NCBI GenBank assembly: GCA_030152425.1 | Contig: JASLJP010000233.1 | Location: 1 to 5,618 of the forward strand | Direction of reading: 5' to 3' | Length of the DNA: 5,618 nt | From: Aquirhabdus sp. | Lineage (GTDB): Bacteria; Pseudomonadota; Gammaproteobacteria; Pseudomonadales; Moraxellaceae | Part shown: positions 1 to 5,471 of the stretch, piece after piece | Numbering within the stretch: the first letter of the stretch is position 1 | Layout: every line of letters starts with the position of its first letter | Translations under genes and position numbers: made by a program | The notes under the pieces: model-generated | What the model was told of the DNA's origin: nothing | The model's input: the letters and a program-made list of their open reading frames with translations, nothing else | Databases searched by the model: none

Positions 1-339
1 AAGAGCACGACGGGAGATGCTTTGATCGCCGGACTGCAGGTCTTGGCGGCGATCATCGAGCAGGGCAAGACCCTGACGGAGTTGACCTCATCGCTGAAAG
101 TCTTCCCACAGGTGTTGGTCAACGTCAAACTGGCCGAGATGCGTGATCCGTACGCCAATGACGTGCTCAAAGCTGCATTTGCCCAAGCCGAAGAAACACT
201 GGCTGGCCGTGGCCGCCTGCTGATCCGTAAGTCGGGTACTGAACCGATGATACGCGTCATGGTCGAAGGCGAGAACGAAGCGCAGGTGACCAAGCTGGCG
301 CATGATCTGGCAGGTCTGGTACAGACCCAACTCGGCTGA
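1..339 (+). CDS. glmM: Phosphoglucosamine mutase, C-terminal part (5'-truncated by window edge)
   Basis: GlmM converts glucosamine-6-phosphate to glucosamine-1-phosphate in the cytoplasm, on the route to UDP-GlcNAc, peptidoglycan and lipopolysaccharide. The frame is open from base 1 and gives 112 residues before the TGA. The first residues, KSTTGDALIAGLQVLAAI, match the segment before domain 4 in E. coli GlmM from memory. The decisive motif is the domain 4 phosphate-binding loop RKSGTEPMIRVMVEG, around residues 75-89 of this fragment. This loop is shared by alpha-D-phosphohexomutases, and the RVMVEGE continuation favours GlmM over ManB or Pgm types. The active-site serine and the metal-binding domain lie upstream of the window, so catalytic integrity cannot be judged. 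The gene ends 67 nt before pdxH with no clear terminator between, so read-through into pdxH is possible. Confidence 0.93.
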   Translation, partial: KSTTGDALIAGLQVLAAIIEQGKTLTELTSSLKVFPQVLVNVKLAEMRDPYANDVLKAAFAQAEETLAGRGRLLIRKSGTEPMIRVMVEGENEAQVTKLAHDLAGLVQTQLG

Positions 340-393
340 GTGTGGTCGTCGGGGCTGAGCGGGGTGAGGAGAGGCGGATGAGTCTGGACGTGT

Positions 394-399
394 GGAGGT
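394..399 (+). promoter_or_regulatory. Ribosome binding site deciding the pdxH start
   Basis: GGAGGT is a near-perfect Shine-Dalgarno lying 7 nt before the ATG at 407. An in-frame GTG at 392 would place the site inside the coding region and add five residues, so the ATG at 407 is the better start. Confidence 0.8.
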
Positions 400-406
400 C
401 GGCATC

Positions 407-1111
407 ATGACGGAGCAGCGTACAGCCGGATCGGTCGAGCAGTTGGCGCTCGAGAGTGATCTCACCGCCTTGCGTCAGTCTTATGTCAAAGGGGAGCTGC
501 GCCGTGCGGATGTCGCGGAAGATCCCTTTGTCCAGTTTCAGCGCTGGTTTCAGCAAGCGCTGAACAGCAAACAGCAAGAACCTTATGCCATGACGTTGGC
601 GACCGCCAGCAGCGCGGGGCGTCCCAGTGCGCGCACGGTATTGCTGCGTCAGATCGACGCCCAGGGCTTGGTGTTTTATAGCAACTATGACAGCCACAAA
701 GGCACCGATCTGGCCGAGAATCCTTATGCCGAGGTGCTGTTTTTTTGGCCAGAGCGGGAGCAGCAGATTCGGGTCTCTGGTCGGGTTGAGCGAATCCCCG
801 AAGCATCCTCTAACGCTTATTTTCATAAACGCCCGCACGGCAGCCAAGTCGCTGCATGCGCTAGTCTGCCGCAAAGTGGGGTGATAGCAGCGCGCGCTGT
901 GCTGGAGCAGCGTTTTGCAGCCTTGCTCGCGCAATATCCTGAAGGCAGCACTGTGCCCAAGCCTGAGTTCTGGGGAGGCTATCGTCTGATGCCGGATACC
1001 TTCGAGTTTTGGCAGGGACGCCAAAGCCGGCTGCATGATCGGCTGCAGTATCGACTGGTGTCTGCTATAGACGCGCCTGCACAGTGGGTGATTGAGCGTT
1101 TGATGCCTTAG
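407..1111 (+). CDS. pdxH: Pyridoxamine/pyridoxine 5'-phosphate oxidase
   Basis: PdxH is a cytoplasmic FMN enzyme that oxidises pyridoxine 5'-phosphate or pyridoxamine 5'-phosphate to pyridoxal 5'-phosphate, the last step of the DXP-dependent B6 route and of salvage. From the ATG at 407 the protein has 234 residues, slightly longer than E. coli PdxH (218). Family landmarks appear in order: AMTLATASSAGRPSARTVLL (about 61-80), FYSNYDSHKGTDLAENP (90-106), LFFWPEREQQIRVSGRVERI (111-130), HKRPHGSQVAACAS (140-153), and the C-terminal signature EFWQGRQSRLHDRLQYR (200-216). It ends in ERLMP, where most relatives have ERLAP. The FMN-binding arginine/serine stretch and the substrate-binding RLHDR element are both present. 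The gene stands 67 nt after glmM and could be read with it. A long open frame on the opposite strand (257-1201) is a shadow of this gene. Confidence 0.96.
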   Translation: MTEQRTAGSVEQLALESDLTALRQSYVKGELRRADVAEDPFVQFQRWFQQALNSKQQEPYAMTLATASSAGRPSARTVLLRQIDAQGLVFYSNYDSHKGTDLAENPYAEVLFFWPEREQQIRVSGRVERIPEASSNAYFHKRPHGSQVAACASLPQSGVIAARAVLEQRFAALLAQYPEGSTVPKPEFWGGYRLMPDTFEFWQGRQSRLHDRLQYRLVSAIDAPAQWVIERLMP

Positions 1112-1134
1112 TCGCAGCGCTGTCCGCCGTGATG

Positions 1135-1149
1135 CTGCACACTGTGCAG
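1135..1149 (+). other. Small hairpin 23 nt after the pdxH stop
   Basis: CTGCAC (1135-1140) and GTGCAG (1144-1149) can pair over a 3-nt loop. No T run follows, so it is not a convincing intrinsic terminator. It could be a 3'-end stabilising hairpin or chance. Confidence 0.25.
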
Positions 1150-1359
1150 ATACTGTTGCGTCGTGTGGTGTTTTGGTCGACGCGCGTAATAAGAAAATCA
1201 CTGTTTTAAGAATATCTATTTAATATCAATGTTTTGTCTCTATTGTTAATTTTTTTGAATCTTTGTGTCTCCCATGTACAAAGGGGGCGAAAGGGTTGTT
1301 GCAGTCTGGAATTTAACGCTATCGTAAGCTGCACCTGTTTGAGCGGCTGGCGATTCGAA

Positions 1360-1387
1360 TTGACCCAGTCGCTTTGATCTTTATATT
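1360..1387 (+). promoter_or_regulatory. Candidate sigma-70 promoter for the first His-rich gene
   Basis: TTGACC at 1360-1365 (5 of 6 to TTGACA) and TATATT at 1382-1387 (5 of 6 to TATAAT) are separated by 16 nt. A start site near 1393-1395 would give a leader of only about 12 nt, which still includes the GGAG Shine-Dalgarno at 1394-1397. The 8-bp palindrome ATTCGAAT (1353-1360) touches the -35 box and might be an operator half or chance. Confidence 0.5.
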
Positions 1388-1405
1388 AATTTCGGAGTTA
1401 AAAAG

Positions 1406-1645
1406 ATGAAAACGACCTTTAAAGTTCTCGTAAGCAGCATCGCGACTGCAGCAGTTTTGGCCGTATTTTCGACCTCTGCTTCAGCAGCGCCACACCATCA
1501 TTCCACCGCACGTCATCATGTAGCCCATCACCATCATGTCGTTAAACGTCATGTGGTCAAGCGCCATGTAGCGAAACGTCATATCGTCAAACGTCACCAT
1601 GCCGCCAAACGCCATCATGTGGTCGTGCGTCGCCATCACCACTAA
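1406..1645 (+). CDS. Small exported histidine-rich polycationic protein with pentapeptide repeats
   Basis: I do not recognise a named family. The 79-residue product starts with a typical Sec signal peptide: MKTTFK, then a hydrophobic core to about residue 21, then STSASA before AP, so cleavage after residue 27 is likely. The predicted mature chain of 52 residues has 19 His, 8 Arg and 5 Lys, with no Asp, Glu or Cys. Its centre is a run of HxxKR units (HVVKR, HVVKR, HVAKR, HIVKR, HHAAKR), ending in RRHHH. GGAG at 1394-1397 lies 8 nt before the ATG, and a good promoter sits just upstream. The lack of acidic residues and the His clusters suggest binding of metal ions or of polyanions, or protonation in acid. 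Its composition recalls acid-shock protein Asr and, more loosely, histatins, but this is analogy only. That it is a real gene is well supported by the signal peptide, RBS and downstream terminator; its function is unknown. Confidence 0.82.
   Translation: MKTTFKVLVSSIATAAVLAVFSTSASAAPHHHSTARHHVAHHHHVVKRHVVKRHVAKRHIVKRHHAAKRHHVVVRRHHH
1535..1612 (+). repeat. Tandem 15-nt coding repeat (HxxKR pentapeptide, five units)
   Basis: Five consecutive units encode HVVKR, HVVKR, HVAKR, HIVKR and HHAAKR, the last being 18 nt with an extra His codon. The units differ mainly at synonymous or conservative positions: Val is GTC, GTT, GTG or GTA, Lys is AAA or AAG, and Arg is CGT or CGC. The array therefore looks old and held at the protein level rather than freshly duplicated. 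Confidence 0.8.
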
Positions 1646-1744
1646 GCATGCAGGACAGTGTGCAAAGCCCAGCTTGATCGCGGATACACGCGGATTGTTT
1701 TTAACGGGTGATGGTCGTATAGCCGTGCTTTTATCGCTGTAGCT

Positions 1745-1753
1745 TGTCATAAT
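1745..1753 (+). promoter_or_regulatory. Candidate extended -10 promoter for the second His-rich gene
   Basis: TGTCATAAT fits an extended -10 element (TGn followed by CATAAT, 5 of 6 to TATAAT), with no good -35 box at 16-18 nt. A start near 1760 would fall inside the left arm of the terminator hairpin (1755-1763). Transcripts from this promoter would then lack the full stem and could pass into the gene at 1802. The surrounding 11-mer TTGTCATAATT (1744-1754) recurs exactly at 2478-2488 before recJ. Confidence 0.4.
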
Positions 1754-1754
1754 T

Positions 1755-1782
1755 GCGTCTGCCTGCCGGCAGGCGCTTTTTT
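1755..1782 (+). terminator. Intrinsic terminator after the first His-rich gene
   Basis: GCGTCTGCC (1755-1763) pairs with GGCAGGCGC (1768-1776), giving a 9-bp stem with one G-T wobble and a TGCC loop, followed at once by six T (1777-1782). The core GCCTGCCGGCAGGC is a perfect palindrome. It lies 110 nt after the first stop codon and only 20 nt before the next ATG, so it should insulate the second gene from the first or act as an attenuator. Confidence 0.8.
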
Positions 1783-1801
1783 GTTGATCAACGAGGGTGA
1801 T

Positions 1802-2371
1802 ATGAAGCAGTTTGGATGGATACGACACCGCTTGGTGAGACCACTATTGGCCATGACCGTGGTGGTTGCCGCGGCACAGAGCCACGCCATGAGCGTACAC
1901 GAGCGATATATGCTGCAGCATCCAGCCGCTGCGGCACCGCATCACAGCCACAAGCAGCGCGCGACCGCCCATACTGCGAAAAAGCACGGGGTCACCACGC
2001 CTGCTGCCAAAAAGCATGGCCATAAAAAACAAGTCATTCAGCAGCATGCCGCCCATGCGCGCCGTGCGCATGTTGCCAAAGCGCCGCATACGCATGTGCG
2101 TGGTGCAAGCACGCGTCATCACGTGAGTCCGCCGCCACGTCGGCACCATGTCGCGGTACAGCGCCATGCTGTGAAGTCGGCACACCGCCCGCACCGTATC
2201 GTTACCCGTCATGCTGTACCACACTCGGTGCACCGTCCACAGCGTGCAGTACGTCATCATGCTGCTGTACAGGTACAGCGCACACACCGTGTGCGTCACC
2301 AGGCTACGCCCCGGGTTGCCCATCCTGTCAAAGCGCCACGTGCTCATCACGTGCGCCACCATCGCCATTGA
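1802..2371 (+). CDS. Exported histidine/arginine-rich low-complexity protein
   Basis: I do not recognise a named family. From the ATG at 1802 the product is 189 residues. GAGGGTGA (1793-1800) is a good Shine-Dalgarno; an in-frame TTG at 1781 is less likely. The N-terminus looks like a signal peptide: the basic MKQFGWIRHRLVR, a hydrophobic stretch LLAMTVVVAAA (about 15-25), and a possible cleavage after SHA at residue 29. The rest is low complexity, rich in His (roughly 36 in the whole protein), Arg, Lys, Ala, Val and Pro, with a single acidic residue (Glu34) and no Cys. AKKHG occurs twice (about 59-63 and 69-73), and later parts repeat RH, RHH and HRP patterns, ending HHVRHHRH. It shares its composition and export signal with the gene just upstream, so the two probably act in the same compartment, perhaps as metal or proton buffers or as polyanion binders. 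They may be diverged duplicates, though regular HxxKR repeats are absent here. Confidence 0.75.
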   Translation: MKQFGWIRHRLVRPLLAMTVVVAAAQSHAMSVHERYMLQHPAAAAPHHSHKQRATAHTAKKHGVTTPAAKKHGHKKQVIQQHAAHARRAHVAKAPHTHVRGASTRHHVSPPPRRHHVAVQRHAVKSAHRPHRIVTRHAVPHSVHRPQRAVRHHAAVQVQRTHRVRHQATPRVAHPVKAPRAHHVRHHRH

Positions 2372-2390
2372 TCGCGTCTTTTCCTCGGTG

Positions 2391-2411
2391 CAGCCCATCG
2401 TTGGGCTGTTT
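2391..2411 (+). terminator. Likely intrinsic terminator after the second His-rich gene
   Basis: CAGCCCA (2391-2397) pairs with TGGGCTG (2402-2408), a 7-bp perfect stem with a TCGT loop, followed by a short TTTA tract. It starts 20 nt after the stop at 2369-2371. The T run is short, so termination may be partial. Confidence 0.6.
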
Positions 2412-2478
2412 ATCGGGGACGTATGCCGTGTACGCGGTAAAATGAACCCAATCCTCTGCTGCGTTATGCACCAAAAGT

Positions 2479-2487
2479 TGTCATAAT
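2479..2487 (+). promoter_or_regulatory. Candidate extended -10 promoter at the recJ start (possibly leaderless)
   Basis: TGTCATAAT is an extended -10 element, identical to the one at 1745-1753. Only six bases (2488-2493) separate it from the recJ ATG, so the usual start site would be the A of the ATG itself. No Shine-Dalgarno is visible before the ATG, which fits a leaderless message. An alternative -10, TAAAAT at 2438-2443, would give a leader of about 44 nt but still no ribosome binding site. Confidence 0.4.
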
Positions 2488-2493
2488 TTGGCC

Positions 2494-4221
2494 ATGACAC
2501 TCTCTCTGCAATTAAAACAACGACCCGTCCCCGCGATCCCGCCGAGCTTTGCCGCTCTGCCGCAGATCTTGGCACGTCTGTATGCCGCACGCGGCGTCCT
2601 GCATGTCGATGAGCTGGACCTTAAACTGGCTCGGCTGTTACCCGCCCAAGGCTTGCTGGGGCTGGATAGCGCGATCCAGCGCATCAATCAGGCCATTGAC
2701 GATAGGCAGCGTATCCTCATCATCGGCGACTTCGACGCCGATGGCGCGACCAGCACGGCACTCATGATGCTGGCGCTGGGACAGATGGGCGCGGTTGTCG
2801 ACTTCCTCGTGCCCGACCGCTTTAAGTACGGCTATGGCTTGACCCCCGAGATCGTCGCACTGGCGCTGGCCGACTATACCCCTGATCTGATTATCACTGT
2901 GGATAACGGCATCTCCAGCCATGCCGGCGTCGCGGCGGCACAAGCGGCGCATGTTGCCGTGATTATCACCGACCACCATTTGACCAGCAAGGAGGCACCA
3001 CCCGCCGAGGCGGTGGTCAATCCCAACCAGTTGGGCTGCAGTTTTGCCAGTAAGGCATTGGCGGGTGTGGGTGTCGCGTTTTATGTCTTGGCGGCGCTGG
3101 CAACCTTGCGCAAATCACAGGGCAAAGCGACGGCCAAGCTGACCGATTGGCTCGATCTCGTCGCACTGGGTACAGTGGCGGACGTTGCGCCACTGGACAG
3201 TAATAACCGCATTCTGGTTGCTCAGGGGCTGACCCGCATCAAGAGCGGCCAGTGCCGTCCGGGCATTTTGGCGCTGCTGGAGATCGCCAAACGTGAGCGG
3301 CGCAGCATTACTGCGCAGGATATTGGTTTTGTCTTAGGTCCGCGTATCAATGCCGCTGGACGGATGGACAGTATGCGGATCGGTATTGAATGCTTACTGG
3401 CGGAAGACAGTGCAACCGCGCGTGATCTGGCTGAGCAACTGGAAACGCTCAATCAGACGCGGCGTACGGTCGAGGCGGGCATGAAGTCCGATGCGCTGGC
3501 GCTGCTGGCCGAGCGCAATCTATTTCAGGCCGATAGTGTGTCGATCCCGCCCGCTATCGTACTTTTCGAAGCCAGCTGGCATCAGGGTGTGATCGGGATT
3601 GTGGCGGGGCGATTGAAAGAGCAGTTTAACCGCCCCAGCATCGTTTTTGCGCCCAGCGATGATGGGGGGCAGTTGGTCAAAGGCTCGGCGCGCTCCATCG
3701 TCGGCATCCATATCCGCGATGCCATCGAGCGTGTGGCCGAGGCGCATCCGGAGCTGATCAGCCATTTTGGCGGTCATGCCATGGCGGCGGGGCTGACCAT
3801 GCCGACCGTGCATGTCGAGGCGTTCACGCGTGCCTTTAGCGCGGTGATTGCTGAGCATGATGCCAGTTTGTTTGAGCCCGTACTGCTCACCGATGGCGAG
3901 CTGACGGCGGGTGATTTTTCCACCCAGATGGCCCAGCAGTTGATCCTCGGCGATCCTTGGGGGCAGGCCTTCCCTGCGCCCGTCTTTGAAGGGGTGTTTG
4001 ATATTCTGGAGCAGCGCATCCTCAAAGAAAAACATGTCAAATTAAAGCTGCGTCCCACGCAGGGCGGGGAGTGGCTGGATGCCATCGCGTTTAATATCGA
4101 CACCGACGTTTGGCCGACCGATGCGCCGCGCGTGCGGCTGGCCTATCAGCTCGATATCAACGAATTTCGCGGTGAGCGCAAGCTGCAACTGAAAACCATG
4201 TGGCTGGCACCATGTGCTTAG
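2494..4221 (+). CDS. recJ: Single-stranded-DNA-specific 5'-3' exonuclease RecJ
   Basis: RecJ degrades single-stranded DNA 5' to 3' using divalent metal ions, and serves RecF-pathway recombination, mismatch repair and base excision repair in the cytoplasm. From the ATG at 2494 the protein is 575 residues, against 577 in E. coli, and the N-terminus aligns with the E. coli start, so I prefer it to the in-frame TTG at 2488. DHH phosphoesterase motifs are intact: DFDADGATSTA (about 79-89), VDNGISSHAG (136-145), TDHHL (159-163) and ALGTVADVAPLDSNNR (224-239). LGPRINAAGRMD (281-292) follows. The DHHA1 part carries WHQGVIGIVAGRLKE (362-376) and GGHAMAAGL (426-434). The C-terminal OB-like region ends with YQLDINEFRGERKLQLK (551-567). 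All metal-binding motifs I can check are present. No Shine-Dalgarno precedes the ATG. An HPP-CBS membrane protein gene follows after 22 nt, and prfB, a common RecJ neighbour, comes next. Confidence 0.97.
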   Translation: MTLSLQLKQRPVPAIPPSFAALPQILARLYAARGVLHVDELDLKLARLLPAQGLLGLDSAIQRINQAIDDRQRILIIGDFDADGATSTALMMLALGQMGAVVDFLVPDRFKYGYGLTPEIVALALADYTPDLIITVDNGISSHAGVAAAQAAHVAVIITDHHLTSKEAPPAEAVVNPNQLGCSFASKALAGVGVAFYVLAALATLRKSQGKATAKLTDWLDLVALGTVADVAPLDSNNRILVAQGLTRIKSGQCRPGILALLEIAKRERRSITAQDIGFVLGPRINAAGRMDSMRIGIECLLAEDSATARDLAEQLETLNQTRRTVEAGMKSDALALLAERNLFQADSVSIPPAIVLFEASWHQGVIGIVAGRLKEQFNRPSIVFAPSDDGGQLVKGSARSIVGIHIRDAIERVAEAHPELISHFGGHAMAAGLTMPTVHVEAFTRAFSAVIAEHDASLFEPVLLTDGELTAGDFSTQMAQQLILGDPWGQAFPAPVFEGVFDILEQRILKEKHVKLKLRPTQGGEWLDAIAFNIDTDVWPTDAPRVRLAYQLDINEFRGERKLQLKTMWLAPCA

Positions 4222-4243
4222 ATTCCGTTTGGCATTGGGATGA

Positions 4244-5371
4244 GTGATCGTGGACGAGCTGACCAATTGGCTGCGTTCCTTTATCCCGCCGCCGCTGACC
4301 ATCAAAAAACGCGAGATCCTGTATAGCTGTCTCGGGGCACTGCTTGGGCTGTTGTTTGCCGAGTGGATGAGCCGTCTGACGCTGGGTGAGGTCAATGTCT
4401 GGTTTGTGGCGCCCATGGGAGCTTCTGCGGTACTGCTGTTTGCCGTGCCGTCCAGCCCCTTGGCGCAGCCATGGTCGATCATCGGGGGTAATCTGGTCGC
4501 GGGCATCATCGGTGTGGCCTGTGTCCAGTGGTTTGGCGCCGACTTAGGTGTGGCCGCCGCGATCGCCGTGGCCGCTGCGATTGGCATGATGTTTGTGCTG
4601 CGCTGTCTGCATCCGCCCAGTGGTGCGGTGGCGATGACGGCGGTGCTGGGTGGCCCTGCCATTCATGCGCTGGGCTATGGCTTTGTCATTTGGCCGGTGT
4701 TAATCAACTCGCTGTTTTTACTGCTGTTGGCGCTGGTGTTTAATAACGTGCTGCGCCATCGCTATCCGCATCGCGTGGCGCCGCCGACCAAGACGCAGGA
4801 CCCGTTGCCCAGCGAGCGGCTAGGCTTTACCAGTGCCGATCTGGATCGGGCACTGAGCAGCTATGGCGAGCTGCTCGACATCAACAAAAGTGATCTGGCT
4901 GATTTGATGAGTCAAGCCAAGATCAACGCTTTCCAGCGTCAGTATGGCGATGTGCGCTGTGCCGACATCATGTCTAAGGACGTGATCGCGGTGCCATCAA
5001 CGATGCCACTAACGCAAGCGCTGACCTTGCTGCGCGAGCGTGAGATGCAGGCGTTACCGGTGGTCAATGAGCAGCAGCGGCTGATGGGCATGCTATCGGT
5101 GCAAGATTTTTTGGTGCCGCGTGGCACGGCAACTCATATCATCAACCCACTAGAGGATCAGTGGGCGAAAACCGTGGTTGATATCATGTCGCATAGCGCG
5201 CTGACCATTACGGCCGCGCAGCCGATCGGCGACTTGGTCAGTTATTTCTCCGATCAGGCGCAGCATCATGTACTGGTGGTCGATGTGGATCAGCATATCG
5301 AGGGCATCATCACCCAGTCTGACCTGGTGGCAGCACTGTTTGAAGTGCGGCTGGCCGAAGCGTTGGGCTAG
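4244..5371 (+). CDS. HPP-family membrane protein with two C-terminal CBS domains
   Basis: The 375-residue product has an N-terminal membrane domain of the HPP family with about five hydrophobic segments (near 26-40, 51-68, 78-97, 101-120 and 148-167). The signature HPPSGAVAMTAVLGG starts at residue 123, after FVLRCL. A soluble linker (about 178-238) leads to a tandem CBS pair: the first around 240-292 (DIMSKDVIAVPSTMPLTQAL to GMLSVQDFLV), the second around 310-368 (DIMSHSALTITAAQPIGDLV to GIITQSDLVAALF). CBS pairs usually bind adenosyl nucleotides and gate attached domains. HPP proteins are poorly known; a plastid and cyanobacterial branch has been linked to nitrite transport, but the substrate here is not evident. 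The start is GTG at 4244 or GTG at 4250; GGGA at 4237-4240 is better spaced for the second, which would remove two residues. It lies 22 nt after recJ and is probably cotranscribed. No clear terminator follows. Confidence 0.9.
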   Translation: MIVDELTNWLRSFIPPPLTIKKREILYSCLGALLGLLFAEWMSRLTLGEVNVWFVAPMGASAVLLFAVPSSPLAQPWSIIGGNLVAGIIGVACVQWFGADLGVAAAIAVAAAIGMMFVLRCLHPPSGAVAMTAVLGGPAIHALGYGFVIWPVLINSLFLLLLALVFNNVLRHRYPHRVAPPTKTQDPLPSERLGFTSADLDRALSSYGELLDINKSDLADLMSQAKINAFQRQYGDVRCADIMSKDVIAVPSTMPLTQALTLLREREMQALPVVNEQQRLMGMLSVQDFLVPRGTATHIINPLEDQWAKTVVDIMSHSALTITAAQPIGDLVSYFSDQAQHHVLVVDVDQHIEGIITQSDLVAALFEVRLAEALG

Positions 5372-5421
5372 TGCATGCCTCACGGATGCTAAAAAATACG
5401 CATCTGGCCGTCGGTTTGTAT

Positions 5422-5427
5422 TAAAAT
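5422..5427 (+). promoter_or_regulatory. Possible -10 box for prfB
   Basis: TAAAAT (5 of 6 to TATAAT) stands 44 nt before the prfB start, in a 100-nt gap after the HPP-CBS gene. No convincing -35 box is found at the right distance. A second weak pair, TTGTTT at 5435-5440 and TAGAGT at 5457-5462, is also possible. I see no intrinsic terminator in this gap: the pairing of GATGC (5385-5389) with GCATC (5400-5404) lacks a T run. Confidence 0.25.
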
Positions 5428-5471
5428 CCCCTCCTTGTTTTTTAGATTTACCCAAATAGAGTAGAACTTTC

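Larger units (their letters stand above)
1112..1405 (+). other. Intergenic spacer of 294 nt with an AT-rich block and promoter region
   Basis: I see no credible gene here on either strand. The first part holds a small hairpin at 1135-1149. From about 1186 to 1266 the composition turns sharply AT-rich (runs such as TTTAATAT and TTTTTTTG), unlike the GC-rich genes around it. CTTTGT at 1261-1266 and ACAAAG at 1278-1283 form a 6-bp inverted repeat with an 11-nt loop, not followed by a T run. The last 45 nt hold the best candidate promoter for the downstream small gene. The block could be a regulatory region bound by a nucleoid protein or activator, but I recognise no specific operator. Confidence 0.6.

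Noticed and set aside
257..1201. 314-codon open frame on the minus strand opposite glmM and pdxH
   Set aside because: It lies opposite pdxH, which has unmistakable family motifs. The translation shows no recognisable domain and is rich in Arg, His, Pro and Ser, typical of an antisense shadow in GC-rich DNA.
1204..1224. Possible PmrA/PhoP-like direct repeat (TTTAAG and TTTAAT)
   Set aside because: The copies are 14 nt apart start to start, not the 11 nt expected for these boxes, and such words are common in AT-rich DNA.
1535..1612. Considered as a CRISPR-like or non-coding tandem repeat
   Set aside because: The 15-nt period is in frame within a coding sequence, has no spacers, and varies mostly at synonymous positions.
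1677..1702. Possible terminator: CGCG-type hairpin followed by TGTTTTT after the first His-rich gene
   Set aside because: The stem is short with a bulge and the T run does not follow directly. The hairpin at 1755-1782 is far stronger.
2442..2486. 14-codon frame (MNPILCCVMHQKLS) just upstream of recJ, considered as a leader peptide
   Set aside because: It has no Shine-Dalgarno, no attenuator hairpin after it and no codon bias pointing to a regulatory amino acid.
1844..2590. 248-codon minus-strand frame, Met- and Arg-rich, opposite the second His-rich gene
   Set aside because: The Met richness comes from CAT (His) codons read in reverse as ATG. The plus strand has the signal peptide and ribosome site; this frame has neither.
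3520..4035. 171-codon minus-strand frame opposite recJ
   Set aside because: It is a shadow of recJ, which has intact motifs through this stretch.
4042..4662. 206-codon minus-strand frame opposite the recJ end and the HPP-CBS start
   Set aside because: It overlaps two well-supported genes and shows no family motif.
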